DNA of 64,000 nt from Methanobrevibacter thaueri (lineage in GTDB: Archaea > Methanobacteriota > Methanobacteria > Methanobacteriales > Methanobacteriaceae): positions 6,045 to 70,044 of the forward strand of contig NZ_SUTJ01000001.1 in NCBI RefSeq assembly GCF_015062915.1. The letters run 5' to 3'. A program made the translations under genes and the position numbers. This document shows positions 55,096 through 64,000 of the stretch, in pieces. The notes under the pieces are model-generated. The model was not told the origin of the DNA and made no database searches. It worked only from the letters and a program-made list of their open reading frames with translations. Position 1 is the stretch's first letter. The number at the start of each line of letters is the position of its first letter.

Positions 55096-55896
55096 ATGCA
55101 AAGCAATATATCAAAAGAACTTAACATGAAATTTCCGCCAATTGCGTTACTGAAAACAGATACCAAACCGGAAGATGCCATCGGCCCAAAAAGCGAAAAG
55201 GGCGGCTGTGTAATGAGTTTTGTTGCACAGACAATAGCCAATAGAAAAACAACCTATTTTGGACGTGACCACATTACCTGCGGAGGAATCAGCGTTGGAT
55301 TCGGATGGGGATCAGGGAGGGCAAATGAGGATGCAATAGATTTCCAGGCAACATTTCTCTCATGCGGCGTGGAATCCGCTCCAAACCGTGAAGCGTATGA
55401 AGAAAGGCTGAACCATATGCCAAAGCACACCAGTGAAATGTTCAGGCACGGTGAGAGAATATATTCAGATTTTGAAACCGCAAAGGCAGGAATCAAAAAC
55501 AGGCCAGTGTATGATGAAGGACAATACGTGATTTTCAAGGGCATTGAGAACCTGGAAGAAGGTGAGATTCCGGAATCTGTGATATTTACAGTAAATCCGA
55601 TTGAGCTTACCGCTTTGATTCAGATAAACTCATCATTCAGGCTTGACGGGGCATATATACTTACTCCACAGGCATCAGCATGTCAGGCAATAGGATGCTT
55701 TACATTTAGAGAAGCTGACAGCGATGATCCAAAGCCTGTTCTTGGACCGATTGACTTTGCAGGAAGAAGCAAGATGAAGCACTTCATCCCAAATGATTAT
55801 CTGACACTGTCAGTTCCATGGGAACTTTTCCTGAAACTTGAGGAATTAAGCGAAAATAGCGTTCTTCAGACTGACTTGTGGAAAAAATTTATTTGA
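55096..55896 (+). CDS. DUF169 family protein (second copy)
   Basis: 266 residues from the ATG at 55096 with GAGGTAG upstream; an in-frame ATG at 55066 has no such site. Features: MKFPPIALLKTD, KGGCVMSFVAQTIA, HITCGGISVGFGWGSG, ASACQAIGCFTFRE and DFAGRSKMKHF. This is the DUF169 family with several conserved Cys, longer than and only distantly similar to the copy at 4333-5007. Function unsettled. It is followed by a large dyad (55943-55973) and the ABC exporter genes. Confidence 0.82.
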   Translation: MQSNISKELNMKFPPIALLKTDTKPEDAIGPKSEKGGCVMSFVAQTIANRKTTYFGRDHITCGGISVGFGWGSGRANEDAIDFQATFLSCGVESAPNREAYEERLNHMPKHTSEMFRHGERIYSDFETAKAGIKNRPVYDEGQYVIFKGIENLEEGEIPESVIFTVNPIELTALIQINSSFRLDGAYILTPQASACQAIGCFTFREADSDDPKPVLGPIDFAGRSKMKHFIPNDYLTLSVPWELFLKLEELSENSVLQTDLWKKFI

Positions 55897-55942
55897 TTTA
55901 AATAGTTATTTTTCAATAATATAACATAAAATTATGAAATTA

Positions 55943-55973
55943 TTCAGACATACGAAAATTTCGTATGACTGAA
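55943..55973. promoter_or_regulatory. Large palindrome, candidate operator
   Basis: TTCAGACATACGAAA, one central base, then TTTCGTATGACTGAA. The arms are 15 bases with a single mismatch. There is no T-run after it, and the centre is too tight for an RNA hairpin loop. It is therefore more likely a dimeric repressor site (MarR or TetR size) controlling the ABC exporter pair 120 nt downstream, or the DUF169 transcript. No regulator gene is adjacent. Confidence 0.55.
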
Positions 55974-56092
55974 CATTATTTAGATTAATTGAAATTTTTT
56001 TATCATCGAGAGCGATTACAACTTCTCAAGCTCTTTTTCCGAGAAACTAAAATTATAATAAACATATTAAATAAAAATTATTCAAGAATAAT

Positions 56093-57799
56093 ATGAAGAA
56101 ATTATTGAAACCGATGAGGAATAAAATCCCTCAGATTTTATTCATTTTCATTTTCCTACTAATTCAGGTTTACTGTGACTTAACCTTGCCCCAATACACA
56201 GCAGATATCGTCAATACCGGAATCCAATACACCAACTTCCAGTTCATCATAGATATCGGAATGATAATGCTTGTGATGGTTGCAATATCTGCTCTTGCAA
56301 CTGTCGGAGTGTCCTATTTTTCAAGCAGAGTGTCCTCAGGATATGCAAAGGATTTAAGGAAAATCATCTACAATAAGGTTTTGAAGTTCTCGAATCATGA
56401 ACTGAATGACATTTCACGCTCTTCACTGATTACTCGAACAACCAATGACGTTAACCAGCTTCAGGGAGTTCTTGGATTCATTTTCACAACACTCATTTTT
56501 GCGCCATTGCTTGGTATCGGCAGCATAATCAAGGTGTTTGAGCTTCAAACCAACCTCTCTTGGATTATCCTGGTCAATTTCGTTGCAATCATAATCCTCA
56601 TGGTTATTGTAATGGTGAGGGTGATTCCCTACTTCAAGATAGTGCAGGAGATAATCGACAGGATAAACAAGACAGCAAGGGAAATCCTGATTGGAATACC
56701 TGTCATCAAGGCTTTTGTTAGGCAGGATTATGAAGAGGAGAAGTTCAGGAAAGTGAACAAGGAGTTTTATGACGTCAACATCTACGTTTTCAAGACCATG
56801 CTTATCATGCTTCCGCTAATGACATTGATAATGAACATTATGGTTGTTCTGATTCTCTATTTTGGAGCATATGATGCAATAAACAGCGGAATACTGACCG
56901 GTGACATCATAGCCTTCATACAATACGCCACCCAAATCGTCACATCATTCTTGATGATTGGAGGATTCTTCATAATGCTTCCGAGATTTCTTGTCTCAGC
57001 AAGGCGTATCAGCGAGGTTTTAAACACTGAAATTACAATAAAAGACGGTGAAATTAATCAAATCCCTGAAAATCCGACAATAGAATTCAAAAACGTTTCA
57101 TACAAATATCCTGGAAGCGAGAAGGAAACACTTAAAGACATCAACTTCACTCTAAAACCAGGCAAGACCACTGCAATCATTGGCGGAACCGGAAGCGGCA
57201 AGTCAACAATACTGAATTTGATTCCACGTCTTCAGGATCCGAGTTCAGGTGAAATCCTCATTGACGGAGTCAACATAAAGGAATATAATTTAAAGAGCTT
57301 AAGGGATAAAATATCCTTCACCCCTCAAAAGGCCATCCTATTCCAGGGTGATGTGAAGTCCAATATGCAAATCGGCAAAAACGATGCAAGCGATGAGGAA
57401 ATAAGAAGAGCATTGGATCTTGCACAGGTTGACTTTGTTGAAAATCTGGCGGAAGAAGTCACACAGGGAGGTTCCAACTTTTCAGGAGGCCAGAAGCAGC
57501 GCCTTTCAATAGCCCGTGCAATCATTGACGAGCATGAGTTTTATCTTTTTGACGACTGCTTTTCAGCGCTTGACATGAACACTGAAAGGAAAATCAAGAA
57601 TAACCTGAAGGAACTTAAGGATTCCTCCATTCTAATCGTTTCCCAGAGGATTTCAACAATCATGGATGCTGATGAGATACTTGTGGTTGACAATGGTGAA
57701 ATCATTGACCGTGGAACACACGAGAGACTTGTTGAAAGCTGTGACATCTACAGGGAAATCGCAAACATTCAAATTGACCAGATGGAGGCATTGTCATGA
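56093..57799 (+). CDS. ABC exporter half-transporter with degenerate nucleotide site
   Basis: 568 residues: six membrane helices (residues 10-310) and one nucleotide-binding domain. Walker A GGTGSGKSTIL and signature FSGGQKQRLSI are normal. The residue after Walker B is Asp instead of Glu (YLFDDCFSALD), and the switch His is replaced by Gln (VSQRISTI). Such losses mark the non-catalytic side of heterodimeric multidrug exporters (BmrC/LmrC type). The partner starts at 57796 (4-nt overlap). No clear ribosome binding site before the start. Confidence 0.92.
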   Translation: MKKLLKPMRNKIPQILFIFIFLLIQVYCDLTLPQYTADIVNTGIQYTNFQFIIDIGMIMLVMVAISALATVGVSYFSSRVSSGYAKDLRKIIYNKVLKFSNHELNDISRSSLITRTTNDVNQLQGVLGFIFTTLIFAPLLGIGSIIKVFELQTNLSWIILVNFVAIIILMVIVMVRVIPYFKIVQEIIDRINKTAREILIGIPVIKAFVRQDYEEEKFRKVNKEFYDVNIYVFKTMLIMLPLMTLIMNIMVVLILYFGAYDAINSGILTGDIIAFIQYATQIVTSFLMIGGFFIMLPRFLVSARRISEVLNTEITIKDGEINQIPENPTIEFKNVSYKYPGSEKETLKDINFTLKPGKTTAIIGGTGSGKSTILNLIPRLQDPSSGEILIDGVNIKEYNLKSLRDKISFTPQKAILFQGDVKSNMQIGKNDASDEEIRRALDLAQVDFVENLAEEVTQGGSNFSGGQKQRLSIARAIIDEHEFYLFDDCFSALDMNTERKIKNNLKELKDSSILIVSQRISTIMDADEILVVDNGEIIDRGTHERLVESCDIYREIANIQIDQMEALS

Positions 57800-59601
57800 G
57801 CCCTAGACCTTTGAGAAGAAAGCCTCCTGAAAAGCCTGTTGACAATAAAAGGGCAATCAGAAACATCCTGACAATCCTAAGGGACCATAAATGGAAGCTG
57901 ACATTGACAGTCATCTGTGCCGTGATATCAACCGCATTCACGATAATAGCTCCATTGCTGATTGGTCAGGCCACAACAATAATATATGACGGAATCGGCA
58001 GGATTATGAACCACACGGGCACAATCGATTTCAACTCATTGATTAATCTCTTAATAATCGTTGTAGTTTTGTATATCATAAGTTCTGTGTTTTCATACCT
58101 TCAAAGCATTTTCCTGATTGAAGTGACAACAAAAATCAGCTATGACCTAAGGGAAAGACTAATGGATAAGATACTGCACCTTCCGATGGACAGTGTTGAG
58201 GAAAACAAGAGAGGAGACATTCTCTCAAGGGTTACAAACGATGTTGACTCCCTTCAAAACGGAATCACCCAGTCATTCATCCAGCTGACAACAGCAATAA
58301 TCACCCTTGTCGGCGTGTTCATCATGATGCTTTTCATCAACATCTGGATGACCCTGGCAACCGTGATTCTCATCCCTATTGCTTTCATACTCATCAGGTT
58401 CATGACAAAGTTTTCACAGAAGTATTTCCTAAGACAATTGGAGTTCAAAGGGTCTCTTAACGGCCAAATCGAGGAGACATTCACAGGCCATGACATCATA
58501 CGCGCATTCAACCAGGAAGACATCTCAATGGAGAGGTTTGAAAATGATAATGAGAACTGGTTTACTCATGAGTGGAAATCACAGTTCTATTCAAGCCTTA
58601 ACGGTCCCTTGATGAACTTCATCTCCAACTTCACATATGTTGTGGTGGCTGTTTTGGGTGCGGTGTTCGTGCTTCAAAGGGTTATTGCAGTTGGGGATAT
58701 TCTGGCATTTTTCCAATACACACAAAGCTTTACAAGACCAATCCAGCAGATAACCCGTGTCATGAATCAGATTCAAACTGCAATGGCTGCAAGCGAACGT
58801 ATTTTCGAGTTTCTTGAATTGGATGATGAGGAAAACCCATCCGCAAGACAGATAAGTGAAATCAAGGATGGAATAAGCTTTGAAAATGTAAGCTTCTCAT
58901 ACACTCCAAATGAGAAAATCATCAAGAACCTGTCATTTGACGTCAAGAAAGGCGAAAAGATAGCTATTGTCGGCGAAACCGGTGCCGGAAAGACAACAAT
59001 CGTCAAGCTGCTCATGAGATTCTATGACATCACTTCAGGATCCATAAAAATCGACGGCATAGACATTGACGAATACGACAAGAACAGCCTAAGGTCAATG
59101 ATTGGAATGGTATTGCAGGATTCATGGCTCTTTTCAGATACCATAACAAGCAATATCGGCTATGGAAACCTTGAATCCTCAGAGGAAGACATTGTTGATG
59201 CTGCCAGGCAGGTGTATGCCGATAATTTCATAAGAAGACTGTCCGATGGCTATGAAAGCGAGCTGAATGAGGATACGGACAACATTTCCCACGGACAAAA
59301 GCAGCTTTTGACAATTGCAAGAACCATTCTTGCCGAAAAGGAGGTTCTCATATTGGATGAGGCCACTTCCAGTGTTGATACCAGAACAGAAAAGCTGATT
59401 CAAAAAGCAATGGATAAGCTTATGGAAGGAAAAACTAGTTTTATAATAGCTCATAGGCTTTCAACTATCCGTAATGCGGATAAGATAATAGTGATTGAAA
59501 ATGGTGAAATAATTGAGCAAGGAACCCACGAGGAATTGCTTGCTCTTAAAGGATATTATTACAATACTCTTAACTCACAGCTTAAGGAAAACCTTGCCTA
59601 G
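57796..59601 (+). CDS. ABC exporter half-transporter, catalytic partner
   Basis: 601 residues: six membrane helices, then Walker A GETGAGKTTIV, Walker B with catalytic Glu (VLILDEATSSVD) and switch His (IIAHRLSTI). The signature is altered to ISHGQKQLLTI (LSGGQ to ISHGQ). Together with the changes in the upstream protein this leaves one functional and one degenerate ATP site, the usual design of heterodimeric exporters. Starts with ATGA overlap and GGAGGC. Likely exports drugs, lipids or peptides. Confidence 0.93.
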   Translation: MSPRPLRRKPPEKPVDNKRAIRNILTILRDHKWKLTLTVICAVISTAFTIIAPLLIGQATTIIYDGIGRIMNHTGTIDFNSLINLLIIVVVLYIISSVFSYLQSIFLIEVTTKISYDLRERLMDKILHLPMDSVEENKRGDILSRVTNDVDSLQNGITQSFIQLTTAIITLVGVFIMMLFINIWMTLATVILIPIAFILIRFMTKFSQKYFLRQLEFKGSLNGQIEETFTGHDIIRAFNQEDISMERFENDNENWFTHEWKSQFYSSLNGPLMNFISNFTYVVVAVLGAVFVLQRVIAVGDILAFFQYTQSFTRPIQQITRVMNQIQTAMAASERIFEFLELDDEENPSARQISEIKDGISFENVSFSYTPNEKIIKNLSFDVKKGEKIAIVGETGAGKTTIVKLLMRFYDITSGSIKIDGIDIDEYDKNSLRSMIGMVLQDSWLFSDTITSNIGYGNLESSEEDIVDAARQVYADNFIRRLSDGYESELNEDTDNISHGQKQLLTIARTILAEKEVLILDEATSSVDTRTEKLIQKAMDKLMEGKTSFIIAHRLSTIRNADKIIVIENGEIIEQGTHEELLALKGYYYNTLNSQLKENLA

Positions 59602-60395
59602 ATGTTTTCCAGGCATTCGTCCCATATTTCCTTGGATGTGCTGTCAAGAGTGCCCATTGAAGAGGCATTTTTAAACTCTTCATTTGCCTTTGCAAAGTCA
59701 CCTGATGCGTAATAGGTCAATGCCTTGCCCTTAACTGCATCGAATGAGTTTTCATCCCTCTCCAAGATTTTTTCATATATGCCTATTGCATCATCATAGT
59801 CTCCGTTGAGAGTATTTGAGTTTGCAATGGCTATCCAGACCTTGATGTCATCCTCAATGGCCAGAGAGTTAATGAATTCCTCGATGGCTTCAGGATACTT
59901 GTCGAGATTCATCAATGCACGGCCCTTGACATAGTATGCATCTGCATTGGATGAATTGACTTCTATTGCCTTGTCACAAAGCTCGATTATGCGGGCATTG
60001 GTTTTGTAAACGTTTACAAGCTCGCCTGAATTGTGCCTGTCCAGTCTTCTTTGTGCCCTTCTTACATAATCGTCATCCCTGTTCAATGCCCTTTTGGCAT
60101 CAAGGGTGTATTCCTTTATGAATGTAGGAAAATCATCTGAGTCGAATAATTCTGATTTCAATTGTGACAGTTCATCTGAAATGTCTGAAATTTGATCCAA
60201 AGTGTATTCACCAAATTCGTCAATATCAATATTGTCAAGTCCCTTAAGGTCTATTTCAGATAGGATTTCTTTGCTTTGGTCCCTTATAAAGTCAATACCG
60301 TCTGATATTTGTTGAAGCAATGTTGATTCAAAATATACCTTGTCGGTGCGCCTTTTGTTGACTTTGATGTCCTCTTCATCGTTTGATTTTTTCAT
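59598..60395 (-). CDS. TPR repeat protein
   Basis: 265 residues. The N-terminal half is charged and helical (KVYFESTLLQQISDGIDFIRDQSKEILSEID). The C-terminal half has three to four TPR units: CDKAIEVNSSNADAYYVKGRALMNLDKYPEAIEEFINSLAIED; GDYDDAIGIYEKILERDENSFDAVKGKALTYYASGDFAKA. It is probably an adaptor protein in the cytoplasm. Its end overlaps the convergent ABC gene by 4 nt. AGGTGAA ribosome binding site. Confidence 0.8.
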   Translation of the reverse strand: MKKSNDEEDIKVNKRRTDKVYFESTLLQQISDGIDFIRDQSKEILSEIDLKGLDNIDIDEFGEYTLDQISDISDELSQLKSELFDSDDFPTFIKEYTLDAKRALNRDDDYVRRAQRRLDRHNSGELVNVYKTNARIIELCDKAIEVNSSNADAYYVKGRALMNLDKYPEAIEEFINSLAIEDDIKVWIAIANSNTLNGDYDDAIGIYEKILERDENSFDAVKGKALTYYASGDFAKANEEFKNASSMGTLDSTSKEIWDECLENI

Positions 60396-60574
60396 GAGAA
60401 TTCACCTCTAAAATGTAAGTTATTTGTTAAAGTATAAAAACGTTTTCATTTGATAAAAGTGATTAGAACATTTTAAATTAAAATTAAAGTATAGAATTTA
60501 GTTAAAATAAGAATAATTAGACCAATAAAGTTTTCTAAATGATTTTAGATGATAATTTATATTAAAAATAAAGA

Positions 60575-60721
60575 TTACCTGAAAACAGGTACTCTTCTTT
60601 TATTTTTAATTCTTTTAGAAATTTCTTTTTCTTTTTCATTCATAGGTCTTTTGATATATTCCTGTAATTTTTTTAAATCATCTCCCTCAAATAGAGGAGT
60701 AGGAGTGACTTCATGTACCAT
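60575..60721 (-). CDS. 48-residue antitoxin-like small protein
   Basis: A 48-codon ORF beginning MVHEVTPTPLFEGDDL and ending RRVPVFR, very rich in Lys, Arg and Glu, preceded by AGGTG 6 nt before the ATG. The T-P-T-P-L-x-G-x-D-L start followed by a charged helix (NEKEKEISKRIKNKR) recalls small antitoxin-type proteins, but this is a weak resemblance from memory. No toxin partner is visible beside it. The upstream 200 bp carry two dyads. Confidence 0.6.
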   Translation of the reverse strand: MVHEVTPTPLFEGDDLKKLQEYIKRPMNEKEKEISKRIKNKRRVPVFR

Positions 60722-60800
60722 TTTAACACCTATTCATTATTGTTAAATTTAAATCTGGAAATTAATTTTCCATAGATTATTTAATATTGTAGTTTTTATT

Positions 60801-60819
60801 TAATCTTTATTAAAGATTA
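60801..60819. promoter_or_regulatory. Perfect 19-bp palindrome upstream of the 48-residue gene
   Basis: TAATCTTTA-T-TAAAGATTA, 80 bp before the small gene (minus strand). A second, near-symmetric dyad GGAAATTAATTTTCC lies at 60757-60771, closer to the start. Both could be operator sites, perhaps autoregulatory as in antitoxin genes. The rest of 60722-60918 is AT-rich without a gene. Confidence 0.45.
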
Positions 60820-60918
60820 TGATAAATTTAAGCACTACATTTTTACGAAGTGAGACAATATTTTATTGATTTGAACTAAAACAAATTGGTTAACTCATGT
60901 TTTCATTTTAATACTAAA

Positions 60919-63900
60919 TTATCTTAAATTAAGCATCTCTCTCAATTCATCATTGCTCATTTCTGTTATAAACATTTTATCATCACCAATGGCCAAATCA
61001 ATCAATTCCTTTTTCTCCAACAGTATCTGATTTATCCTCTCTTCAAGTGTCCCCTTTGTGATGAACCGATATACCATAACGTTTTCACTCTGGCCTATCC
61101 TATATGCACGGTCTGTCGCCTGGTTTTCAACTGCAGGATTCCACCACAAGTCATAATGGATGACATTTGAGGCTGCAGTGAGATTAAGCCCTGTGCCTCC
61201 AGCCTTAAGGGACAAAATAAATATTTTTGCATCACCGTCCTGGAACTCATCAATCATCCTATCACGCCTGTTTCTGTGAACTCCCCCATGAAGAAAAAGC
61301 ACCTCTTCTGAAAACCTCTCCTCAAGAAGTCTCTTCATGATCTTGCCCATCTGGACGTATTGGGTGAATATCAACACCTTCTCATCGGATTCAAGGATTG
61401 TCTCAAGGATATTAACGAGCACTTCCATCTTTCCGGATTCATTGATTTTGGCCTCATCGATTTTGAGAAAGTGTGACGGGTGATTGCAGATTTGCTTTAG
61501 GGAGTTTATCAGTTTAAGCACCAAACCCTTTCTCTGTATTCCCTCGCTTTTCACAACATCATTGATAAGCTGGTTCAAGGTCTCATCATACATGCTTGCC
61601 TGCTTGATTGAAAGGTTGCAGTAAACATCATTGATAATCTTGTCAGGCAGTTCCTGGACAATGTTCTTATCTGTCTTGAGCCTTCTCATGATAAACGGTG
61701 AGGTAATCTTTTTAAACTCTTCAAGAACCTCCCCATCCCTTTGATTTTCAATCGGTTTTATGAATCTCTTGTTGAATTCCTTGAGGCTTTTAAGATAACC
61801 CCTGTTTGTAAAGTCAAATATTGACCAGTACTCACTTAGATGGTTTTCTATAGGCGTGCCTGACAATGCTATATGATGTTTCGCATTTACCTCCTTTACA
61901 GCCTTTGTCTTTTTGGAATTCGGGTTCTTGATGTTTTGGGCCTCATCGGCAACCATCAAAAACCATTTTGATTGGCAAAAATCGTCAATGTCCTTTCTCA
62001 AAACACCATATGAAGTCAGAAGAACATCATAATCACTTTCGGGAATGTACCTGTTCGGACCATGGTAAATCTCAACATTCAGGCTTGGGCTGAACTTTTC
62101 AATTTCCATTGCCCAGTTTGTAAGAATGCTTGTCGGAGCCACAATCAATACCTTTTCATGATTTAGACGATTGGTTTGCTTCAGATGCAATATCACGGAA
62201 AGCACCTGTATGGTCTTTCCGAGACCCATGTCATCTGCCAGAATCGATCCGAACCCCAGCTGCATATTCTGAACCATCCATGAAAACCCAATCTCCTGAT
62301 ACTCCCTCAATTTTCCATTTAGAGATGATGGAACGTCAATCTTTTGAACCTGTATCATGGCGTTGACCAAATCCTCAAGCTTACCATCCATCTTGACGTT
62401 ATCCTCATCAATGGTGAGAAGGTAGCTGATTATCTCAGACTTGTCATCGGTTTCGGGGATGCTTGCTATATCCTCCCGCAACCGGTTGAGATTTCCCTCA
62501 TCCAAAAGGACATACCTGTCCTTTACCTTCACCAGTCCACGAAAGCTTGAGCTGAATGACTCGAAATCCTCAAGAGAAAATGTCTCATCACCGATTGCCA
62601 CTTTCCAGTCAAATTCAACTAGGTCATTCAATGTAAGCGATGATGTGGGTTGGCTTGAGTTGACATTCAGCAGCAGTTTTGCATCATGGGCGTTTCTAAA
62701 TTCAACGGGCAGGTTAACCTCAATGCCACATTCCCTCAAGACGGGAGCGATGTTGTCCATGAAATAGCTGTATTGGCGTATGTTCATTGTCTTGCCGTTC
62801 AGGAAACTCAGCGAGAGATTCGATTTTGAAAATATGTTTTGGATGACTGAAACGTTGCTGATTATGTCATTGCGACCCAAATCCACAATGTCTGTGAAAT
62901 CATGGATTTCACCGTCAATCCTGATTTTAAGCTGCAGGAGGAAATGGTAGTCAACCTGTTCAGTATTAAGGACGTATTCATAATCCTTCTGGTTTAAAAA
63001 GAGAACTGAAAGCCACTCATCAATCTCGATTTCCTTTTTATCGGAGTAATTGCTCAAGTCCTGGCTTTTGACGAAAAACAATCTGAAATAAGCGTCGTTT
63101 TTAAATGATGACAAGTTTCTTGGAATGAAGCTGTTAATGTAATACTGGCAGAACCCCTCGAATATCAGGCTTATCAAGGCATTGACCTGGCTTTCGCTTG
63201 AAACCTCCCCCTGGCGGAATGTCAATATGTTTTCCGGACAAGTCATGTAAAAGTATTCAAGCTCCTCATATATTGACTTTTCAAATGACGGAACCCATCT
63301 CACATGATACTCACCGTTTTCGAGGCTGAAGAATTCGGGCACCAACGCATTCATGTTTATGAGCTTTGAGGTGAACATGTACAGGTCATGAAGAAATATT
63401 ATATCATCGCAGTAGAATGACAAGTCAACCTGGTCGATTTCCGCAAGGAATGCAAACAACGGGTATTTGAGATTGGATTTGAAGAAGTTGTTGGAGAACT
63501 TTCCTGTGCTGATTTTTGAGATTTCATAGTTTCCGTCCAATTCTATGCTTATTTCATCCCATCTTTGAGGGCATTCCCATTTGTCCTCAAAGGCATCCAT
63601 AATGCCTTTCTTTGTCTTTGACTTGAAAAACTCAAAGTCCCTTAATGCGTTTCCAAGAATAATCAGTTCCTGAAACTCGTTTTTGACTCTTGAATTGTGG
63701 ATTTGGTATATACATCTTGACATTGACGCCAGCGTATCACATATGACCTCATTGAAATTGACTGATCTTGACGGGTAGAATGATGGAAAGTCATCCAGAA
63801 GGAAATTCATCCTGACCAGATAGTTGATGTCGCCTGAATCGTTCAGCACATATTCGGATTCATCATTCATGACTTTTGAGATATCCTTGATATCATTGGG

Positions 63901-64000
63901 CTTGTGGTCTGTCATTTCATTCAAATCCAATCCCCTGAGTGACAGGAGAAGAAAGGGGTTTTTGACCATTTCACTTGAAATCCTATGGAATACCGCAGCC
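60919..64000 (-). CDS. SWI2/SNF2 helicase with SNF2-associated N-terminal region, 5' end outside window
   Basis: The frame is open to the right edge (residues AAVFHRISSE precede the first ATG at 63969), so the true start is probably outside. About 1026 residues are visible. The N-terminal half holds a SNF2-helicase-associated (DUF3670-type) region (GLVKVKDRYVLLDEGNLNRL). The helicase follows: DDMGLGKTIQVLSV, VADEAQNIKN, ALSGTPIENHLSEYWSIF, LSLKAGGTGLNLTAA, HYDLWWNPAVENQATDRAYRIGQ. It is an ATP-driven remodeller of protein-DNA complexes, related to bacterial HepA/RapA-type and defence helicases. Confidence 0.92.
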   Translation of the reverse strand, partial: AAVFHRISSEMVKNPFLLLSLRGLDLNEMTDHKPNDIKDISKVMNDESEYVLNDSGDINYLVRMNFLLDDFPSFYPSRSVNFNEVICDTLASMSRCIYQIHNSRVKNEFQELIILGNALRDFEFFKSKTKKGIMDAFEDKWECPQRWDEISIELDGNYEISKISTGKFSNNFFKSNLKYPLFAFLAEIDQVDLSFYCDDIIFLHDLYMFTSKLINMNALVPEFFSLENGEYHVRWVPSFEKSIYEELEYFYMTCPENILTFRQGEVSSESQVNALISLIFEGFCQYYINSFIPRNLSSFKNDAYFRLFFVKSQDLSNYSDKKEIEIDEWLSVLFLNQKDYEYVLNTEQVDYHFLLQLKIRIDGEIHDFTDIVDLGRNDIISNVSVIQNIFSKSNLSLSFLNGKTMNIRQYSYFMDNIAPVLRECGIEVNLPVEFRNAHDAKLLLNVNSSQPTSSLTLNDLVEFDWKVAIGDETFSLEDFESFSSSFRGLVKVKDRYVLLDEGNLNRLREDIASIPETDDKSEIISYLLTIDEDNVKMDGKLEDLVNAMIQVQKIDVPSSLNGKLREYQEIGFSWMVQNMQLGFGSILADDMGLGKTIQVLSVILHLKQTNRLNHEKVLIVAPTSILTNWAMEIEKFSPSLNVEIYHGPNRYIPESDYDVLLTSYGVLRKDIDDFCQSKWFLMVADEAQNIKNPNSKKTKAVKEVNAKHHIALSGTPIENHLSEYWSIFDFTNRGYLKSLKEFNKRFIKPIENQRDGEVLEEFKKITSPFIMRRLKTDKNIVQELPDKIINDVYCNLSIKQASMYDETLNQLINDVVKSEGIQRKGLVLKLINSLKQICNHPSHFLKIDEAKINESGKMEVLVNILETILESDEKVLIFTQYVQMGKIMKRLLEERFSEEVLFLHGGVHRNRRDRMIDEFQDGDAKIFILSLKAGGTGLNLTAASNVIHYDLWWNPAVENQATDRAYRIGQSENVMVYRFITKGTLEERINQILLEKKELIDLAIGDDKMFITEMSNDELREMLNLR

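Noticed and set aside
56004-56046. GAGAGC...GCTCTTTTTC as another copy of the shared promoter element or a terminator
   Set aside because: It lacks the CAAATG half and the following TATA spacing; the stem is only five bases.

Overview
The window is a low-GC chromosomal segment of a methanogenic archaeon, most probably Methanobacteriales and of the Methanobrevibacter type. Archaeal markers include geranylgeranylglyceryl phosphate synthase, ribosomal proteins L37e and L40e, an Lsm protein, the HerA-NurA-Mre11-Rad50 set, archaeal NMN adenylyltransferase, phosphopantothenate synthetase of the archaeal type, ArfB (the F420/riboflavin-branch deformylase), Tsr3, and a class III signal-peptide pilin with its peptidase. 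Start codons are commonly preceded by AGGTG/GGTGAT-type ribosome binding sites. I see no rRNA, tRNA, CRISPR array, insertion sequence or prophage. Genus-level placement is inference from gene content and base composition.

Layout. 1-4.3 kb: the 5' end of a YprA/MrfA-like helicase faces left. It is separated by a structured, symmetric intergenic region from a right-facing UvrD/AddA-like helicase and AddB-like nuclease pair. 4.3-8.2 kb: DUF169 protein, MobA-like nucleotidyltransferase, exported VanW-like protein and a MurD-like ligase. 8.3-15.5 kb: a stand-alone TIR-like (MTH538 family) gene, then the left-facing NurA-HerA and Mre11-Rad50 blocks. 15.5-20.1 kb: GGGP synthase, L40e, Tsr3, a secreted M14-like protein, NadM, MoaE, a 46-residue membrane peptide and a molbindin. 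20.4-31.9 kb: TrmO, M42 peptidase, a HEAT-like repeat protein coupled to a YprB/MrfB-like exonuclease, a candidate structured RNA, CoA-pathway genes, Dph6, pilin plus prepilin peptidase, and CTP synthase. 32-45.7 kb: zinc-ribbon/TPR pair, esterase, GNAT, MATE exporter, flavoprotein, ApgM, homoserine dehydrogenase with its ACT-domain partner, GatC-like protein, asparagine synthase, PAP2, AzlCD, a MetX-CBS fusion and RNase III. 45.8-51.2 kb: three unknown genes, L37e/Lsm, a Panacea-like protein, PUA protein, ArfB, a Ser/Gly-rich exported protein, an IMPACT-family protein and three tiny rubredoxin-type genes. 51.2-64 kb: hexapeptide transferase, envelope proteins, a second DUF169 protein, an asymmetric ABC exporter pair, a TPR protein, a 48-residue antitoxin-like gene and a SWI2/SNF2 helicase that runs off the right edge.

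The strongest unexplained signal is a promoter element with core CAAATGCTCTC. It lies about 7-12 nt upstream of the TATA box at four loci (five copies). They stand in front of the AddAB-like pair (and, in mirror image, face the MrfA-like helicase), mre11-rad50, an unknown 111-residue protein, and the Panacea-like protein. This looks like a small DNA-repair/defence regulon. Two intergenic regions also look like promoter-hairpin-oligo(U) small RNA genes (about 350-425 minus; about 25441-25575 plus). All homology statements rest on motif recognition by eye; no database search was run.
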